DNA of 64,000 nucleotides from Curvibacter gracilis ATCC BAA-807 (GCF_000518645.1 NZ_JADZ01000018.1:62001-126000); one strand, 5' to 3'; shown: positions 7,922 through 18,178, numbered from the stretch's first letter. The notes: generated by a model from the sequence alone, not told the origin. Translations and numbers: made by a program.

Positions 7922-8858
7922 GAAACGTCCTCTTGCTTTTGGCGGCCCGGTCACAACAACGCCGGCCATCCTGTCATTGCGCCGGATTATCTCGCTGGCA
8001 ACGCTGCTCATGGCCGTTTTATGGCTGAGCGCCTGCAGCGCCGTGAAGCTGAGCTACAACGCCTTGCCCGAGGTGAGCTACTGGTGGGCCGATGCCTATG
8101 GCGATTTCAATGGCGAACAATCGCTGCGCCTGAAGCAGGATCTGGCCGATCTGCAGGCCTGGCACCGCACGCGCGAGTTGCCACGCTACCGCGAACTGCT
8201 GCTGAACCTGGAGCGCCTGACCAGCACCGAACCCGATGCCGCCCAGCTGTGCAGCCTGCTGCCCCCGGCGCGCGAGCGCCTGCAGGCCCTGGCCGAGCAA
8301 AGCGCCCCCATGATCGCCCGCCTGGCCTTGAGCCTGAGCCCGGCCCAGTTGGACCACATGGACAAGAAGTTCGCCAAGAACGAGGCCAAGCTGCGCAGCG
8401 AATGGGTGGAGCTGTCACCCGGCGAGCTGCTGGACAAGCGCATCGAGCAGTACACCGACCGGGCCGAATCGCTGTACGGGCGCCTCAATGCAGCACAGCG
8501 CCAGGGCTTGCGCGAGGCCTTGCAGGCCTCGGCGTTCGACCCGCGCATCCGGCTGGCCGAGCAGCAGCGGCGCCACCAGGACATGCTCGGCACCCTGCGC
8601 CGCCTGCGCAGCAGCGGGGCCCCCCAGACCCAAGCCCAGACCCAAGCCCAGGCCGAGCAGGCCTGGCTGGCCTACCTGGCCCGGGCTTTGAGCCCGCCGG
8701 TGCCAGCCCACCGCGAACAGCAGGAGCACTCGATCGAAGAAGGCTGCCAGATCTACGCCCAGTTGCAGCGCCAGGCCACGCCCGAACAGCGCGACAAGGC
8801 CGCCAAGCGCCTGCGCGGCTGGGCCAGCGATGTGCAGGCCCTGTCGCAGCAGCGTTGA
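7920..8858 (+). CDS. DUF6279-family lipoprotein
   Basis: The protein has a hydrophobic signal ending in the lipobox LSAC (Cys39 counting from 7920), followed by LSYNALPEVSYWW and DAYGDFNGEQ. That Tyr-Asn/Trp-Trp pattern is typical of DUF6279 outer-membrane lipoproteins. The rest is long helices rich in Arg, Gln and Glu, with a repetitive TQAQTQAQAQA-like run near base 8635. An in-frame TTG at 7977 would give a compact LRRIISLATLL signal peptide and may be the true start, because the ATG at 7920 overlaps the glmU start. Function of the family is not known to me; a periplasm-facing envelope role is inferred from the lipobox. Confidence 0.72.
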   Translation: MKRPLAFGGPVTTTPAILSLRRIISLATLLMAVLWLSACSAVKLSYNALPEVSYWWADAYGDFNGEQSLRLKQDLADLQAWHRTRELPRYRELLLNLERLTSTEPDAAQLCSLLPPARERLQALAEQSAPMIARLALSLSPAQLDHMDKKFAKNEAKLRSEWVELSPGELLDKRIEQYTDRAESLYGRLNAAQRQGLREALQASAFDPRIRLAEQQRRHQDMLGTLRRLRSSGAPQTQAQTQAQAEQAWLAYLARALSPPVPAHREQQEHSIEEGCQIYAQLQRQATPEQRDKAAKRLRGWASDVQALSQQR

Positions 8859-8888
8859 GGCCTGCGTTCTCAGAACACGTTGACGCGT

Positions 8889-9434
8889 TCAGGCGGGGTG
8901 ACGCTGTCGGCCGCCCTGCAGCAGCAGCCAGCCCAGGCGCGCGCTGCCCGCGGCCAGACGCCCCAGCGCCCCCAGCACGGCGCCACCGGCCTGCCAGCCC
9001 TGCCACAGCCCCCGGCTCAGGTCGGCCAGGGGCAAGGCCAGGTCCTTGGGCAAGGCGCTGGCCGGCTGAGGCCGGCGCTGGGTCTGCGCCACCAGGGGCA
9101 GCGCACGGTCCCAGCGGAAGACCACATCCGCCGGTGCAGCCTGGGTCAACTCCTGCGCCAGCACAAAGGCCTCCAGCACCACGGTCTGGCCCGGTTCGAC
9201 CACCAGCCAGTCACCCGGCATCAGAAAGCGGTCGCCCAGGTCATTGGCGTGGCCACGGTGCGGCCCGGTGAAGGTGAGCCACAGTCGGCCCTGGTTCATC
9301 TCGATCACGCTGCGCTCGCGCGGGCACAGGGTGAGTGCGCGCCCGGGCTTGATATTCCAGCCGCCGGGGAACGCGCGGCCGGCCGGTGCAAAAGCGGCGG
9401 ATTGTTGCGATTCCAGAACAGGGCGGGACAGCAT
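8889..9434 (-). CDS. DUF2917-family protein
   Basis: This 181-residue protein has a beta-rich N-terminal domain with PGRALTLCPRERSVIEMNQGRLW split around RLWLTFTG and a DRFLMPGDWLVVEPGQTVVLEA segment, which resembles the cupin-like DUF2917 domain found in Burkholderiales. The C-terminal 70 residues are Ala/Gly/Leu-rich and may be a helical hairpin. There is no signal peptide. It starts divergently from a LysR regulator 128 bases away, the usual arrangement in which the regulator controls its neighbour. No function is assigned to the family. Confidence 0.68.
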   Translation of the reverse strand: MLSRPVLESQQSAAFAPAGRAFPGGWNIKPGRALTLCPRERSVIEMNQGRLWLTFTGPHRGHANDLGDRFLMPGDWLVVEPGQTVVLEAFVLAQELTQAAPADVVFRWDRALPLVAQTQRRPQPASALPKDLALPLADLSRGLWQGWQAGGAVLGALGRLAAGSARLGWLLLQGGRQRHPA

Positions 9435-9562
9435 GATGAACTCCTTGAGTGAGAAAAAACCGTTGAGGAGCCTTCATGATCGGCGTCAGAATGCGGATGG
9501 TCCAATGAATTGCACACCCGCGATTGATACCTCTTTCGCATGAATGAGACGATGCCCGCCGC

Positions 9563-10558
9563 ATGAGCAAAGCCAGCCCCTCCATCACCCATCTGCGCAC
9601 CCGCCCCGTCGCCGTGGGCCACCTTCGCGCCTTTGAAGCCGTGGCCCGGCACCTGAACTTCCGCGCCGCCTCCGAAGAGCTGGCGCTGACCCAATCGGCC
9701 GTCAGCCGCCAGATCCAGTCGCTCGAAGACGAGATCGGCGTGCCCCTGTTTCTGCGCCACACCCGGGCGGTGGAGTTGACCAGCGCCGGCTCGCAATTGC
9801 TGCGCACCCTGCTGCCCACGCTGGAGCGCCTGGACAGCACGGTGCGCCAGATCCGCCAGAGCGCGGGGCGCAAGAGCGTGGCCATCACCACCTGGGCCTC
9901 GTTCGCGTCGATGTGGCTGATCCCGCGGCTGGAGGCCTTTCAGCGCAGCCACCCCGACATCGACATCCGCATCGACGCCACCGACACTGCGGTCGACCTG
10001 GAAACCGCCGACATCGACCTGGCCCTGCGCTACAGCCTGCCCGGGGCCTCGGTGCGGGGCGCGCAACGCCTGTTCGGCGAGCAACTGGCCGTGGTGGCCA
10101 GCCCCTGGCTGCTGAAAAGCGGGCAACCCATCCGCAAACCGGCCGATGTGGCCAAGTTCACCCTGATCGAAGCCGGCGACGCCCACCGCACCCAGCACAT
10201 GGAATGGCTGTCGTGGCGGCGCTGGTTCGAGACCCAGGGCCTGAGCAATGTCGAGCCCAAGCGCTGGCTGTATTTCAACTACGCGCACCAGATCGTGCAG
10301 GCCGCGCTCACGGGCCAGGGCGTGGCGCTGGCGCGCATGCCCCTGATCGCCGACAGCCTGGCCTCGGGCGACCTGGTCGAGGTGCTGCCGGGCTTTCGCC
10401 TCGACTCACCCCTGGTGTACTGGTTGCTGGTGGGGCCGCGCACGGCGCACCGGCCCGAGGTCAAGGCCTTCAGCGACTGGCTGGTGGGCGAAGCTTCACG
10501 CACCCGCCACACGGTGGGCGACATCCCCGACACCGATCTGTGCGACGACCTGGGCTGA
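9563..10558 (+). CDS. LysR-family transcriptional regulator (GcvA-like)
   Basis: The 331-residue protein has an N-terminal winged HTH (LRAFEAVARHLNFRAASEEL, then LTQSAVSRQIQSLEDEIG and LFLRHTRAVELT) and a periplasmic-binding-like effector domain with the IDIRIDATDTAVDLETADID stretch seen in GcvA-type regulators. It is divergent from the DUF2917 gene, which is its most likely target; the intergenic sequence contains no clear T-N11-A box I would defend. The effector is unknown. Confidence 0.88.
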   Translation: MSKASPSITHLRTRPVAVGHLRAFEAVARHLNFRAASEELALTQSAVSRQIQSLEDEIGVPLFLRHTRAVELTSAGSQLLRTLLPTLERLDSTVRQIRQSAGRKSVAITTWASFASMWLIPRLEAFQRSHPDIDIRIDATDTAVDLETADIDLALRYSLPGASVRGAQRLFGEQLAVVASPWLLKSGQPIRKPADVAKFTLIEAGDAHRTQHMEWLSWRRWFETQGLSNVEPKRWLYFNYAHQIVQAALTGQGVALARMPLIADSLASGDLVEVLPGFRLDSPLVYWLLVGPRTAHRPEVKAFSDWLVGEASRTRHTVGDIPDTDLCDDLG

Positions 10559-10591
10559 GCCAGGCCCCCACCCGGGCAGACGGGCTTGCGC

Positions 10592-11827
10592 TCAGCCCAG
10601 CGTCACGCGGGCGAACTTGCGCTTGCCCACCTGCACCACGTAGGTGCCGGCGGCCAGCTTCAGGCCCTTGTCGCTGACCACGCTCGAATCCACGCGCACC
10701 CCACCGCCATCGATCAGGCGGTTGGCCTCGCTGCCCGAAGGGGCCAGGCCGGCGGCCTTGAGCAGGGCACCGATGCCCATTGGGGCACCCGACAGGCTGA
10801 CTTCCGGGATCTCATCGGGCACGCCACCCTTGCTGCGGTTGTTGAAGTCCTGCTCGGCCGCGTCGGCGGCGGCAGCGCTGTGGAAGCGGGCGGTGATCTC
10901 CTTGGCCAGGGCCACCTTGGCGTCCTTGGGGTTGCGCCCGCCTTCGACCTCGGCCTTGAGGGCGGCGATCTCGGCTTCGCTCTTGAACGACAGCAGGGTG
11001 TACCAGCGCCACATCAGGGTGTCGGAGATCGACAGCACCTTGGCAAACATGGTGTTCGGCTCTTCGCTGATGCCGATGTAGTTGTTCTTGCTCTTGGACA
11101 TCTTGTCCACGCCATCCAGGCCTTCGAGCAGGGGCATGGTCAGGATGCACTGGGGCTCTTGTCCGTACTCCTGCTGCAGGTGACGCCCCATCAGCAGATT
11201 GAACTTCTGGTCGGTGCCGCCCAGCTCCAGGTCGCTTTTCAGGGCCACCGAGTCGTAGCCCTGCATCAGCGGGTACAGGAACTCGTGCACGCTGATCGAC
11301 TGGTTGGTGGTGAAGCGCTTGTGAAAGTCGTCGCGCTCCATCATGCGGGCCACGGTGTACTTGGCCGCCAGCTGGATCATGCCGCGCGCGCCCAGCGGAT
11401 CGCTCCATTCGCTGTTGTAGCGGATCTCGGTCTTGGCGGGGTCGAGCACCAGGCTGGCCTGCTTGTAGTAGGTCTCGGCGTTGACCTTGATCTGCTCGGC
11501 CGTCAGGGGCGGCCGGGTGCTGTTGCGGCCCGAAGGGTCGCCGATCATGCTGGTGAAGTCACCGATCAAGAAGATGACGGTGTGCCCCAGGTCCTGCAGC
11601 TGGCGCATCTTGTTGAGCACCACGGTGTGGCCGATGTGGATGTCGGGCGCCGTCGGATCCAGCCCCAGTTTGATGCGCAATGGCACGCCGGTGGCCTCGG
11701 AACGGGCCAGTTTCTGCACCCAGGCGTCTTGCGGGATGAGTTCGTCGCAGCCCCGCAGGGTCACGGCCAGCGCCTCCCGCACACGGTCGGTGACGGGGTG
11801 ATTTGTAACAGCAGCAGCTTGATTCAT
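10592..11827 (-). CDS. tyrS: Tyrosyl-tRNA synthetase (TyrZ-type)
   Basis: It charges tRNA-Tyr. The class I signatures are clear: HIGH at residues 64-67 within [13 protein letters not shown], and KMSKS near residue 242. The latter marks the TyrZ branch, since the classical TyrS branch has KFGKT. A C-terminal S4 RNA-binding domain contains [12 protein letters not shown]. Length is 411 residues from the ATG at 11827. The frame stays open far upstream, but that extension lies antisense to the M23 peptidase gene and is not coding. It is divergent from that gene across a 192-bp spacer. Confidence 0.96.
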   Translation of the reverse strand: MNQAAAVTNHPVTDRVREALAVTLRGCDELIPQDAWVQKLARSEATGVPLRIKLGLDPTAPDIHIGHTVVLNKMRQLQDLGHTVIFLIGDFTSMIGDPSGRNSTRPPLTAEQIKVNAETYYKQASLVLDPAKTEIRYNSEWSDPLGARGMIQLAAKYTVARMMERDDFHKRFTTNQSISVHEFLYPLMQGYDSVALKSDLELGGTDQKFNLLMGRHLQQEYGQEPQCILTMPLLEGLDGVDKMSKSKNNYIGISEEPNTMFAKVLSISDTLMWRWYTLLSFKSEAEIAALKAEVEGGRNPKDAKVALAKEITARFHSAAAADAAEQDFNNRSKGGVPDEIPEVSLSGAPMGIGALLKAAGLAPSGSEANRLIDGGGVRVDSSVVSDKGLKLAAGTYVVQVGKRKFARVTLG

Positions 11828-12019
11828 AAGGGTTTTTTCAGATGTCGGGGCGGGGCGGGCAGCTATACTCGTTCGGCTCGCAAAAGTGGATTTTAATTGG
11901 CCCGCTTTTTGCGAACGGGTTCGTGTCCATCCGAACACCTGCCACCGTCGGGAATCATCAGGCGCAGCGCCCCCGACACACTGCCTCAAAAATAGGCAAA
12001 CGACTCTGGGGATAGCTTC

Positions 12020-13375
12020 TTGAAAAACGGTTTCATCGCCGCCGGCGAGCTTTTGCTGACACGACTGGCCCACCAGGTCGAACACCATCCCAAACGCATC
12101 ACCACCGTGGTCGCCGCCCTCCTGCTGGGTGGCGGCGGTGGCGCCTTCGCGGTGGCCTCCATGGCCCCCGACGCGGCCGACCTGCCGGTGCGCCAGATCA
12201 CCGAAACCGTGCAACCGATCTCGGTGGCCGAGCAGGCCGAGGCACTGGATGTCCACCGCTTCAACCTGTTCCGATCCGACACGGTGCGCCCCACCGACAG
12301 TGTGGACACCCTGCTGCAACGCCTGGGCATCAGCGACCCGGTGGCCGCCGCCTTTTTGCGCAACGACGCGCTGGTGCGCATCAGCCTGCTGGGCCGCAAT
12401 GGCCGCCAGGTGACGGCCGAGGCCAGTGAAGACCACCGCCTGGTGCGCCTGGTGGCGCGCTGGACCCCCGACGACAGCAACACCTTCCAACGCCTGGTGT
12501 TCGAAAAGACGGCACGCGGCAGCTTCAGCTCGCACATCGAGACCGCCCCCCTGAGCGCCAGCAACAAGCTGGCCGGTGGCACCATCCGCAGCTCGCTGTT
12601 TGCCGCCACCGACGAAGCCGGCATCCCTGACACGGTGGCCACGCAACTGGCCGAGATCTTCTCGGGCGATGTCGACTTTCACCGCAGCCTGCGCAAGGGC
12701 GACCGCTTCTCGGTCGTCTATGAAACCCTGGAAGCCGACGGCGAACCCCTGCGTGCCGGCCGCGTGCTCAGCGCCGAGTTCATCAACGACGGCAAGGCCT
12801 ACCAGGCCCTGTGGTTCCAGGAGCCCGGCCAAAAGGGCAGCTACTACACACTGGACGGCAACAGCATGCGCCGCGCCTTCCTGACCTCGCCCGTCGAGTT
12901 CTCGCGGGTGACCAGCGGCTTCAAGATGCGCTTCCACCCCATTCTGCAAACCTGGAAGGCCCACCTGGGCACCGACTACGCTGCCCCCACCGGCACCGCC
13001 GTGCGTGCCGTGGGCGATGGCGTGGTCGACTTTGCCGGTGTGCAGAACGGCTACGGCAATGTGGTGATGCTGAAGCACCGCAACAACCAGATGACGGTGT
13101 ACGCCCACCTGAGCCGCATCGGCGTGACGCGCGGCCAGACGGTGAGCCAGGGCCAGACCGTGGGTGCCGTGGGCTCTACCGGCTGGGCCACCGGGCCGCA
13201 CCTGCACTTTGAGTTCCGCGTCAATGGCATCCACCAGGACCCGATGACCATCGCCCATCAGGCGCAGGCCGTTCCGGTGTCTCCGGCAGCGCGCCCAGCC
13301 TTCAACCGCCTGGCTTCGGCCATGCGCATCCAGCTGTCGGCTGCGGCATCGGTGCAACAGGCCAGCGCCGATTGA
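12020..13375 (+). CDS. M23-family metallopeptidase, membrane anchored (murein endopeptidase-like)
   Basis: The 451-residue protein starts at TTG 12020, has an N-terminal hydrophobic segment ([20 protein letters not shown]) after a basic stretch (EHHPKRI), a long periplasmic region, and a C-terminal LytM/M23 domain. Zinc ligands are visible as His315 and Asp319 in HLGTDYA and His396 in HLHFEF, with YAHLS and [13 protein letters not shown] as flanking family motifs. This is the MepM-like class that cuts peptidoglycan cross-links during growth. It lies just before anmK, a peptidoglycan recycling gene, and the pair is conserved in Burkholderiales as far as I know. All catalytic residues seem intact. 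Confidence 0.92.
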   Translation: MKNGFIAAGELLLTRLAHQVEHHPKRITTVVAALLLGGGGGAFAVASMAPDAADLPVRQITETVQPISVAEQAEALDVHRFNLFRSDTVRPTDSVDTLLQRLGISDPVAAAFLRNDALVRISLLGRNGRQVTAEASEDHRLVRLVARWTPDDSNTFQRLVFEKTARGSFSSHIETAPLSASNKLAGGTIRSSLFAATDEAGIPDTVATQLAEIFSGDVDFHRSLRKGDRFSVVYETLEADGEPLRAGRVLSAEFINDGKAYQALWFQEPGQKGSYYTLDGNSMRRAFLTSPVEFSRVTSGFKMRFHPILQTWKAHLGTDYAAPTGTAVRAVGDGVVDFAGVQNGYGNVVMLKHRNNQMTVYAHLSRIGVTRGQTVSQGQTVGAVGSTGWATGPHLHFEFRVNGIHQDPMTIAHQAQAVPVSPAARPAFNRLASAMRIQLSAAASVQQASAD

Positions 13376-13431
13376 CGCTGGGAGCGGAGGCCGCACGCAG
13401 GGCCCAGCGCGCAGCCCGCTATCATCAGCCC

Positions 13432-14562
13432 ATGCAAGGCAAGGCAGACCACTACATCGGACTGATGTCCGGCACCTCCCTCGATGGGGTCGATGGCGTT
13501 CTGTGCCGTTTTGAGGGCGATCAGCCCCAGGTGCTGGCACACGTGGCCCTGCCCTTCACGGCCGAACTCAAGCGATCGCTGCTCGAACTCAACAGCCCCG
13601 GCCCCGATGAGCTGCACCGCGCAGCCATGGCGGCCAATGCATTGGCCCGCACCTATGTGGTGGTGGTGTCGCGCCTGTTGGCCGAGGCCGTGCTGCCAAC
13701 CTGGCATGTGGCGGCCATTGGCGCGCACGGGCAGACCGTGCGGCACCAGCCCGGGCAGTACGACGGCACCGGCTACACCTTGCAACTCAACAACCCGGCC
13801 CTGCTGGCCGAACACACCGGCATTGACGTGGTGGCCGACTTTCGCACCCGCGATGTGGTGGCCGGCGGTCAGGGTGCGCCGCTGGTGCCCGCGTTTCACG
13901 CCCGGGTGTTTGGTCAGGTCGATCAGACCCTGGCGGTGCTCAACCTGGGCGGCATCGCCAATCTGACCGTGATCCCACCCCAGAACCAGCCGACCGCTCC
14001 GGTGCTGGGCTTTGACTGCGGGCCCGGCAATGCGCTGATGGACCACTGGTGCCTACAACACACGGGCCAGGCCTTCGACCGCGACGGGCAGTGGGCCGCA
14101 CAGGGGCAGATCCACCCCGGCTTGCTGGCCGACCTGATGCAGGAGCCCTTTTTGCACCTGCCTCCGCCCAAAAGCACCGGACGCGATCTGTTCAACCCGG
14201 TCTGGCTGGAGCAGCACCTGAAAGCCCACCCGCACCTGAGCGCCACCCAGGTGCAGGCCACACTCACCGAATTCACCGCGCTGTCTTGCGCCCAGGCCGT
14301 GCAGGCCCACGCACAGGGCAGCCGGCGCCTGCTGGTTTGCGGCGGTGGGGCACTGAACGGCCAGTTGATCAGCCGGCTGCAGCACCACCTGCCCGAAGTG
14401 AGTGTCGAATCCAGCGGCCTGGCCGGCCTGCCCCCGCTGCAGGTCGAGGCAGTGGCCTTTGCCTGGCTGGCCCGCCAGGCCCTGCTGCGCCAACCCGGCA
14501 ACCTGCCCAGCGTGACCGGGGCGCAAGGCCCGCGCATCCTGGGAGCGCTTTACCCGGCCTGA
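13432..14562 (+). CDS. anmK: Anhydro-N-acetylmuramic acid kinase
   Basis: AnmK phosphorylates and opens 1,6-anhydro-MurNAc in cytoplasmic peptidoglycan recycling. The 376-residue protein begins [33 protein letters not shown] is the family signature, and [18 protein letters not shown] [12 protein letters not shown] and [12 protein letters not shown] follow in order. The ATG at 13432 is preferred over 13372 because it places the signature near the start. It follows the M23 peptidase by 56 bases on the same strand, so wall cleavage and fragment salvage are neighbours. Confidence 0.96.
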   Translation: MQGKADHYIGLMSGTSLDGVDGVLCRFEGDQPQVLAHVALPFTAELKRSLLELNSPGPDELHRAAMAANALARTYVVVVSRLLAEAVLPTWHVAAIGAHGQTVRHQPGQYDGTGYTLQLNNPALLAEHTGIDVVADFRTRDVVAGGQGAPLVPAFHARVFGQVDQTLAVLNLGGIANLTVIPPQNQPTAPVLGFDCGPGNALMDHWCLQHTGQAFDRDGQWAAQGQIHPGLLADLMQEPFLHLPPPKSTGRDLFNPVWLEQHLKAHPHLSATQVQATLTEFTALSCAQAVQAHAQGSRRLLVCGGGALNGQLISRLQHHLPEVSVESSGLAGLPPLQVEAVAFAWLARQALLRQPGNLPSVTGAQGPRILGALYPA

Positions 14563-14589
14563 ACCCCGGCGCTGCGTGCACCGCACTGC

Positions 14590-16038
14590 TCAAGGCTCGT
14601 GCGGCCCGGCCGCCGAGGCATCGCCCCGCAACAAGCCCGGCTCCAGGCCGGAGGGCAATTGCCAGAAGATGGCCGCCGAGGCAAGGGTGATGAACCCCAT
14701 GGTCACGAAGGTGGCGTGGAACGAGGCCAGGGTGTCCAGGTGAGTGGCACTTGCATTGCCCCCCGGGCCCAGCAAGGCCGCGAAGCCGGCCAGAACGGCG
14801 CCCGCCACAGCCACCCCCATGCCCATGGCCAGCATCTGCACCATTGACAGCAAGCTGTTGCCACTGCTGGCCTGCGAACCCTCCAGGTCTTTCAGGGTGA
14901 GGGTGTTCATGGCTGTGAACTGGATCGAATTGACCGCGCCGAACACGGCCAATTGCAGCAGACGCAGGCCCAGCGGCTGCCCCGGGTTGATCAATGCGAA
15001 GCTCATCATGGCCAGGCCCACCAAGGCGGTGTTGCCCACCAGCACACGGCGGTAGCCCAGCCGGGTGATCAGCGGCGTGGTGATGCGCTTCACCGCCATG
15101 CCGGCCATGGCCACCGGCAGCATCATCAGGCCGGCCTCAAAGGGCGAATAACCCAGGCTCACCTGCAGCAGCAAGGGCACGAGAAAGGGCATGCAAGAAC
15201 TGCCCAGGCGCGAAAACAGATTGCCCAGCAAGCCAATCGCCAGCGACACCACACCGAACAACTGGGGCGCAAACAGCGGCGCCGGGCTGCGCATGGCATG
15301 CAGCCAATAGGCCACCAGGCTGGCGAGCCCGAACACCAGCAGCACCAACACCCCGGCCTGCCCCAGACCCAGCCCCGACAGCCCGTCCAGGGCCAGCGAC
15401 AAGGTCACCATGCCCGTGGCCAGCCACAGGTAGCCCGACCAGTCGAACCGGGCCACGGTGACGGCGGGACCGCTGCGCATGAAGAAGTAGGCAGCGACCG
15501 CCCCGATCACCCCCACCGGCAGGTTGATCAGGAAGATCCAGTGCCAGGAGGCGACCTCCACCAGCCAGCCCCCCAGGGTCGGGCCGATCAGGGGGCCGAT
15601 CAGGCCGGGGATGGCAATGAAGCTCATGGCCTGCAGAAAACGCTCCTTCGGAAACGTTCGCAGCACCGCCAGCCGGCCCACCGGCAACAACAAGGCCCCG
15701 CCCAGCCCCTGCACCACCCGCGAGGCCACCAGCAGGGCCAACGAGGTCGACATCGCGCACAGCAGCGAGCCGACGGCGAACAGCGTGATGGCCACCACAT
15801 AAACCCGTCGGGTTCCAAATCGGTCGGCCACCCAGCCCGAGGCAGGAATCAGCATGGCCATGGCCAGCGAATAGGCCACGATCACCGACTGCATGCGCAA
15901 CGGGCTCTCGTGCAGGCTTTGCGCCATGGCCGGCAGTGCGGTGTTGACGATGGTGGCGTCCAGCGTCTGCATGAAAAAGCCCAGGGCCACCAGCCACAGC
16001 AGGCGTTGCTGGGAACGAACTTCCGGATCGACTGTCAT
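14590..16038 (-). CDS. MFS transporter, DHA2 (14-TM) multidrug exporter family
   Basis: The protein has about 482 residues and many hydrophobic segments. QTLDATIVNTALPAMAQ in the first membrane helix is the DHA2 motif (LDxTIVNxALP), and ADRFGTRRVYVV is the loop 2-3 MFS motif. Such inner-membrane proton antiporters (EmrB, MdtD) expel drugs or toxic compounds. The ATG at 16038 is chosen; an in-frame TTG at 16068 adds ten residues. No EmrA-type adaptor or local regulator is adjacent, so it probably acts alone, MdtD-like. It lies after the erpA terminator and so needs its own promoter. Substrate unknown. Confidence 0.88.
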   Translation of the reverse strand: MTVDPEVRSQQRLLWLVALGFFMQTLDATIVNTALPAMAQSLHESPLRMQSVIVAYSLAMAMLIPASGWVADRFGTRRVYVVAITLFAVGSLLCAMSTSLALLVASRVVQGLGGALLLPVGRLAVLRTFPKERFLQAMSFIAIPGLIGPLIGPTLGGWLVEVASWHWIFLINLPVGVIGAVAAYFFMRSGPAVTVARFDWSGYLWLATGMVTLSLALDGLSGLGLGQAGVLVLLVFGLASLVAYWLHAMRSPAPLFAPQLFGVVSLAIGLLGNLFSRLGSSCMPFLVPLLLQVSLGYSPFEAGLMMLPVAMAGMAVKRITTPLITRLGYRRVLVGNTALVGLAMMSFALINPGQPLGLRLLQLAVFGAVNSIQFTAMNTLTLKDLEGSQASSGNSLLSMVQMLAMGMGVAVAGAVLAGFAALLGPGGNASATHLDTLASFHATFVTMGFITLASAAIFWQLPSGLEPGLLRGDASAAGPHEP

Positions 16039-16066
16039 GCTCTGCGGGCTTCGGGGTTGGACGGCC

Positions 16067-16093
16067 AAGAAAAAACCGCCTCAAGGGCGGTTG
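16067..16093 (-). terminator. Rho-independent terminator of erpA
   Basis: On the minus strand, AACCGCC and GGCGGTT form a 7-bp stem with a five-base loop, followed by a T-rich run (TTTTTTCTT). It lies 25 bases after the erpA stop. Confidence 0.88.
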
Positions 16094-16117
16094 TGCTGGG
16101 GGGCGGCAGGCGCACCC

Positions 16118-16483
16118 TCAAACGGAGAAGCTGGAGCCGCAACCGCAGGTGGTGGTGGCGTTCGGATTCTTGATCACGAACTGGGCGCCTTGCAGGTCTT
16201 CCTTGTAGTCGATCTCGGCGCCCAGCAGGTATTGGTAGCTCATGGCATCGATCAGCAACGAGACACCATTCTTGGTCATGGTGGTGTCGTCTTCATTGGT
16301 GATTTCATCAAAGGTGAAACCATACTGGAAGCCAGAACAACCGCCCCCCTGCACGAACACGCGCAACTTCAGGTCAGGGTTGCCCTCTTCGGCGATCAGG
16401 TCGGCCACCTTGGCGGCAGCGCTGTCTGTGAAAAGAATGGGGGCGGGCATTTCAGTCGGCAGCGACTCGACAACAGCACTCAT
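16118..16483 (-). CDS. erpA: Iron-sulfur cluster insertion protein ErpA
   Basis: An A-type Fe-S carrier of 121 residues that delivers 4Fe-4S clusters to target enzymes. The three conserved cysteines are present: Cys49 in [11 protein letters not shown], and Cys113 and Cys115 in CGCGSSF at the C-terminus. The acidic residues around FDEITNEDD match ErpA more than IscA. It is single, with its own terminator, and lies far from any isc or suf gene in this window, the usual erpA setting. Confidence 0.95.
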   Translation of the reverse strand: MSAVVESLPTEMPAPILFTDSAAAKVADLIAEEGNPDLKLRVFVQGGGCSGFQYGFTFDEITNEDDTTMTKNGVSLLIDAMSYQYLLGAEIDYKEDLQGAQFVIKNPNATTTCGCGSSFSV

Positions 16484-16542
16484 GGGGTTCTCCGGAAACG
16501 GGTTTGGCTCGAATAGTACAAGAATTCGCTCGGGAATTCTGA

Positions 16543-16938
16543 TCAGCGGCTATTTGCCGCTAGTGTCAGCAGGGGTTTTTCATCCAGGGGTGCCGCAGGG
16601 CACAGCATGCCGGCGATCACGGCCCCCTGGTGCATCTCGAGCGCCTTGTAATAGACATCGCCCTCAATGCGCGCACGCGGCTGCAACTCGAGCAACTCAC
16701 GGGCATGCACCGGCCCCTGGATGCGCCCGTTGATGATCAGGTGGTCGGCGTACACCGCGCCCATCACAGTGGCGGTTTCGGAGATCACCAGCAGGCTCGG
16801 CTGCGACTCATCGACCCGGATGTCGCCCACCACATCGCCATCGACCCGCAGGCCTTCGGCAAAGGTGATGTTGCCGTCGATGCGGCTGCCTTGCGCGATC
16901 AGGCTTTTGATGGGCGGTTGCTTCTTTTTCGCGAACAT
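16543..16938 (-). CDS. Bactofilin (polymer-forming cytoskeletal protein)
   Basis: The start at 16938 gives 131 residues beginning [20 protein letters not shown]. The rest is short right-handed beta-helix repeats ([37 protein letters not shown]), the mark of bactofilins (DUF583), which polymerise without nucleotide and localise wall-modifying or polar proteins. The upstream in-frame extension to 17016 lacks homology-like features and is left out. The next gene upstream (a membrane coiled-coil protein) is 37 bases away on the same strand, so they may be co-transcribed. Confidence 0.92.
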   Translation of the reverse strand: MFAKKKQPPIKSLIAQGSRIDGNITFAEGLRVDGDVVGDIRVDESQPSLLVISETATVMGAVYADHLIINGRIQGPVHARELLELQPRARIEGDVYYKALEMHQGAVIAGMLCPAAPLDEKPLLTLAANSR

Positions 16939-16975
16939 GGGCCGTCCTTTCAGGAATAGTGCCGGATGAGAGTGC

Positions 16976-17683
16976 TCAGAGCTTGAGTGTCTGGACGGCA
17001 CGCGAGCTGCTGCCATCGAAAATGCGGGCCGTGACCTGCTTGACCGAAACCTGCGGTGGCAAGTCGACCAGGCCCTCCAGGCGGCGATATTGCCTGAATT
17101 GCAAGGGCACCGGGCCCTGCGGCAGGGGCTGCTCCCAGGGCTTGCCAGCCAGGGTGCCGCTCAGCACCAGTTCCAGTCGGCCTTTGAATTCGGGGCCGCT
17201 CTTGACGGGCTGGATCACCAGCACCTGCCAGCGCAGTTGCTGACTGGCCACGATTTCGGCCTGCAGACCGCGAATGGCCACGTCCTCGACGCTGTTGGCC
17301 GGGATCAGCTTCTCAAAAAAGCCCAGGTCGTCACGCAGGCTGCGGTTGTCGAGCTCCAACTGGTGGATCTGCGCCAGCAGGCGCTCCTGGGTAGCACGCT
17401 CGGCCGTCAGCAGGCTGCCCGAGGTGTTGGCAATGGATTGAGCCTTGTCACGCTCGTCCTGCATCTGCGCCACCTGCTGGCGCAACGCGGCCAACTCTTC
17501 GCGGGTGTGCCGATCCAGCCCGGCAATGTTCTTGCCCGTCTCGAATGCCCACAGGGCCACGGCAGCGCAAAAACCGAACACCAGGGCCAGCAGAACCCAG
17601 CGCAAAGGCCAGGGCATGGCACTGCGCACCGCCATGCGGGGCGTGCTGATGGTGAGGCGACGGCGGAGCAGGCGAAAGCGCAT
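16976..17683 (-). CDS. DUF6776-family membrane-anchored coiled-coil protein
   Basis: This 235-residue protein has a basic N-terminus, a single transmembrane helix (WVLLALVFGFCAAVALWAFE), a coiled-coil stretch (ELAALRQQVAQMQDERDKAQ and ERLLAQIHQLELDNRSLRDD), then a periplasmic beta-rich domain. The order TM, coiled coil, FFEKLIP, and LQYRR-like LQFRQYRRLEG matches DUF6776 proteins next to bactofilin genes in betaproteobacteria. The ATG at 17683 follows an in-frame region to 17737 that I consider non-coding leader. A structural partner of bactofilin is a reasonable inference from location, not proven. Confidence 0.7.
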   Translation of the reverse strand: MRFRLLRRRLTISTPRMAVRSAMPWPLRWVLLALVFGFCAAVALWAFETGKNIAGLDRHTREELAALRQQVAQMQDERDKAQSIANTSGSLLTAERATQERLLAQIHQLELDNRSLRDDLGFFEKLIPANSVEDVAIRGLQAEIVASQQLRWQVLVIQPVKSGPEFKGRLELVLSGTLAGKPWEQPLPQGPVPLQFRQYRRLEGLVDLPPQVSVKQVTARIFDGSSSRAVQTLKL

Positions 17684-17721
17684 GAAGGGGTTCGAAACGA
17701 GAAAAACCGCGAGCGTAAAAC

Positions 17722-17759
17722 AAAAAAACCGCAACAAGCAGAACTTGTTGCGGCTTTTT
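17722..17759 (-). terminator. Terminator of the rplM-rpsI operon
   Basis: A perfect 10-bp stem (CCGCAACAAG / CTTGTTGCGG) with a five-base loop, followed on the minus strand by a T7 run and preceded by A5. It lies 17 bases after the rpsI stop and could work in both directions. Confidence 0.93.
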
Positions 17760-17776
17760 GCAGAACTGAAAGCAGA

Positions 17777-18169
17777 TTAACGCTTGCTGAACTGCTTGGC
17801 GCGGCGAGCAGAGCGCAGACCGACCTTCTTACGTTCGACTTCACGAGCGTCGCGGGTCACGAAGCCGGCTTGGCTCAGTGCGGGCTTCAGCGTGGCGTCG
17901 TAATCGATCAGGGCGCGGGTGATGCCGTGACGGGTTGCACCGGCTTGGCCGGATTCACCACCACCGTGCACATTGACCTGGATGTCGAAGGTTTCGACAT
18001 GGTTGGTCAGGGCCAGGGGCTGCTTCGCGATCATGATGGAGGTCTCGCGGCCGAAATAGGCCTGGATGTCCTTACCGTTGATCGTGATCTTGCCGGTGCC
18101 TTTTTTCAGAAACACACGGGCGACGCTGGATTTGCGACGGCCGGTGCCATTGTTCCATTCACCAATCAT
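17777..18169 (-). CDS. rpsI: 30S ribosomal protein S9
   Basis: The 130-residue protein has the S9 pattern: [20 protein letters not shown] near the start, [14 protein letters not shown], the conserved [19 protein letters not shown], and the C-terminal basic tail [12 protein letters not shown] whose last residues contact P-site tRNA. It follows rplM after nine bases, as in nearly all bacteria, and is followed by a strong terminator. Confidence 0.99.
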   Translation of the reverse strand: MIGEWNNGTGRRKSSVARVFLKKGTGKITINGKDIQAYFGRETSIMIAKQPLALTNHVETFDIQVNVHGGGESGQAGATRHGITRALIDYDATLKPALSQAGFVTRDAREVERKKVGLRSARRAKQFSKR

Positions 18170-18178
18170 CTCGGCTCC

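Noticed and set aside
6680..9271. 863-codon plus-strand open frame across glmU and neighbours
   Set aside because: It runs antisense to glmU and then out of frame with the DUF6279 lipoprotein, so it cannot be one protein and has no family-like motif.
11828..13540. Upstream extension of the tyrS frame
   Set aside because: It is antisense to the M23 peptidase gene; the TyrS N-terminus fits the ATG at 11827.
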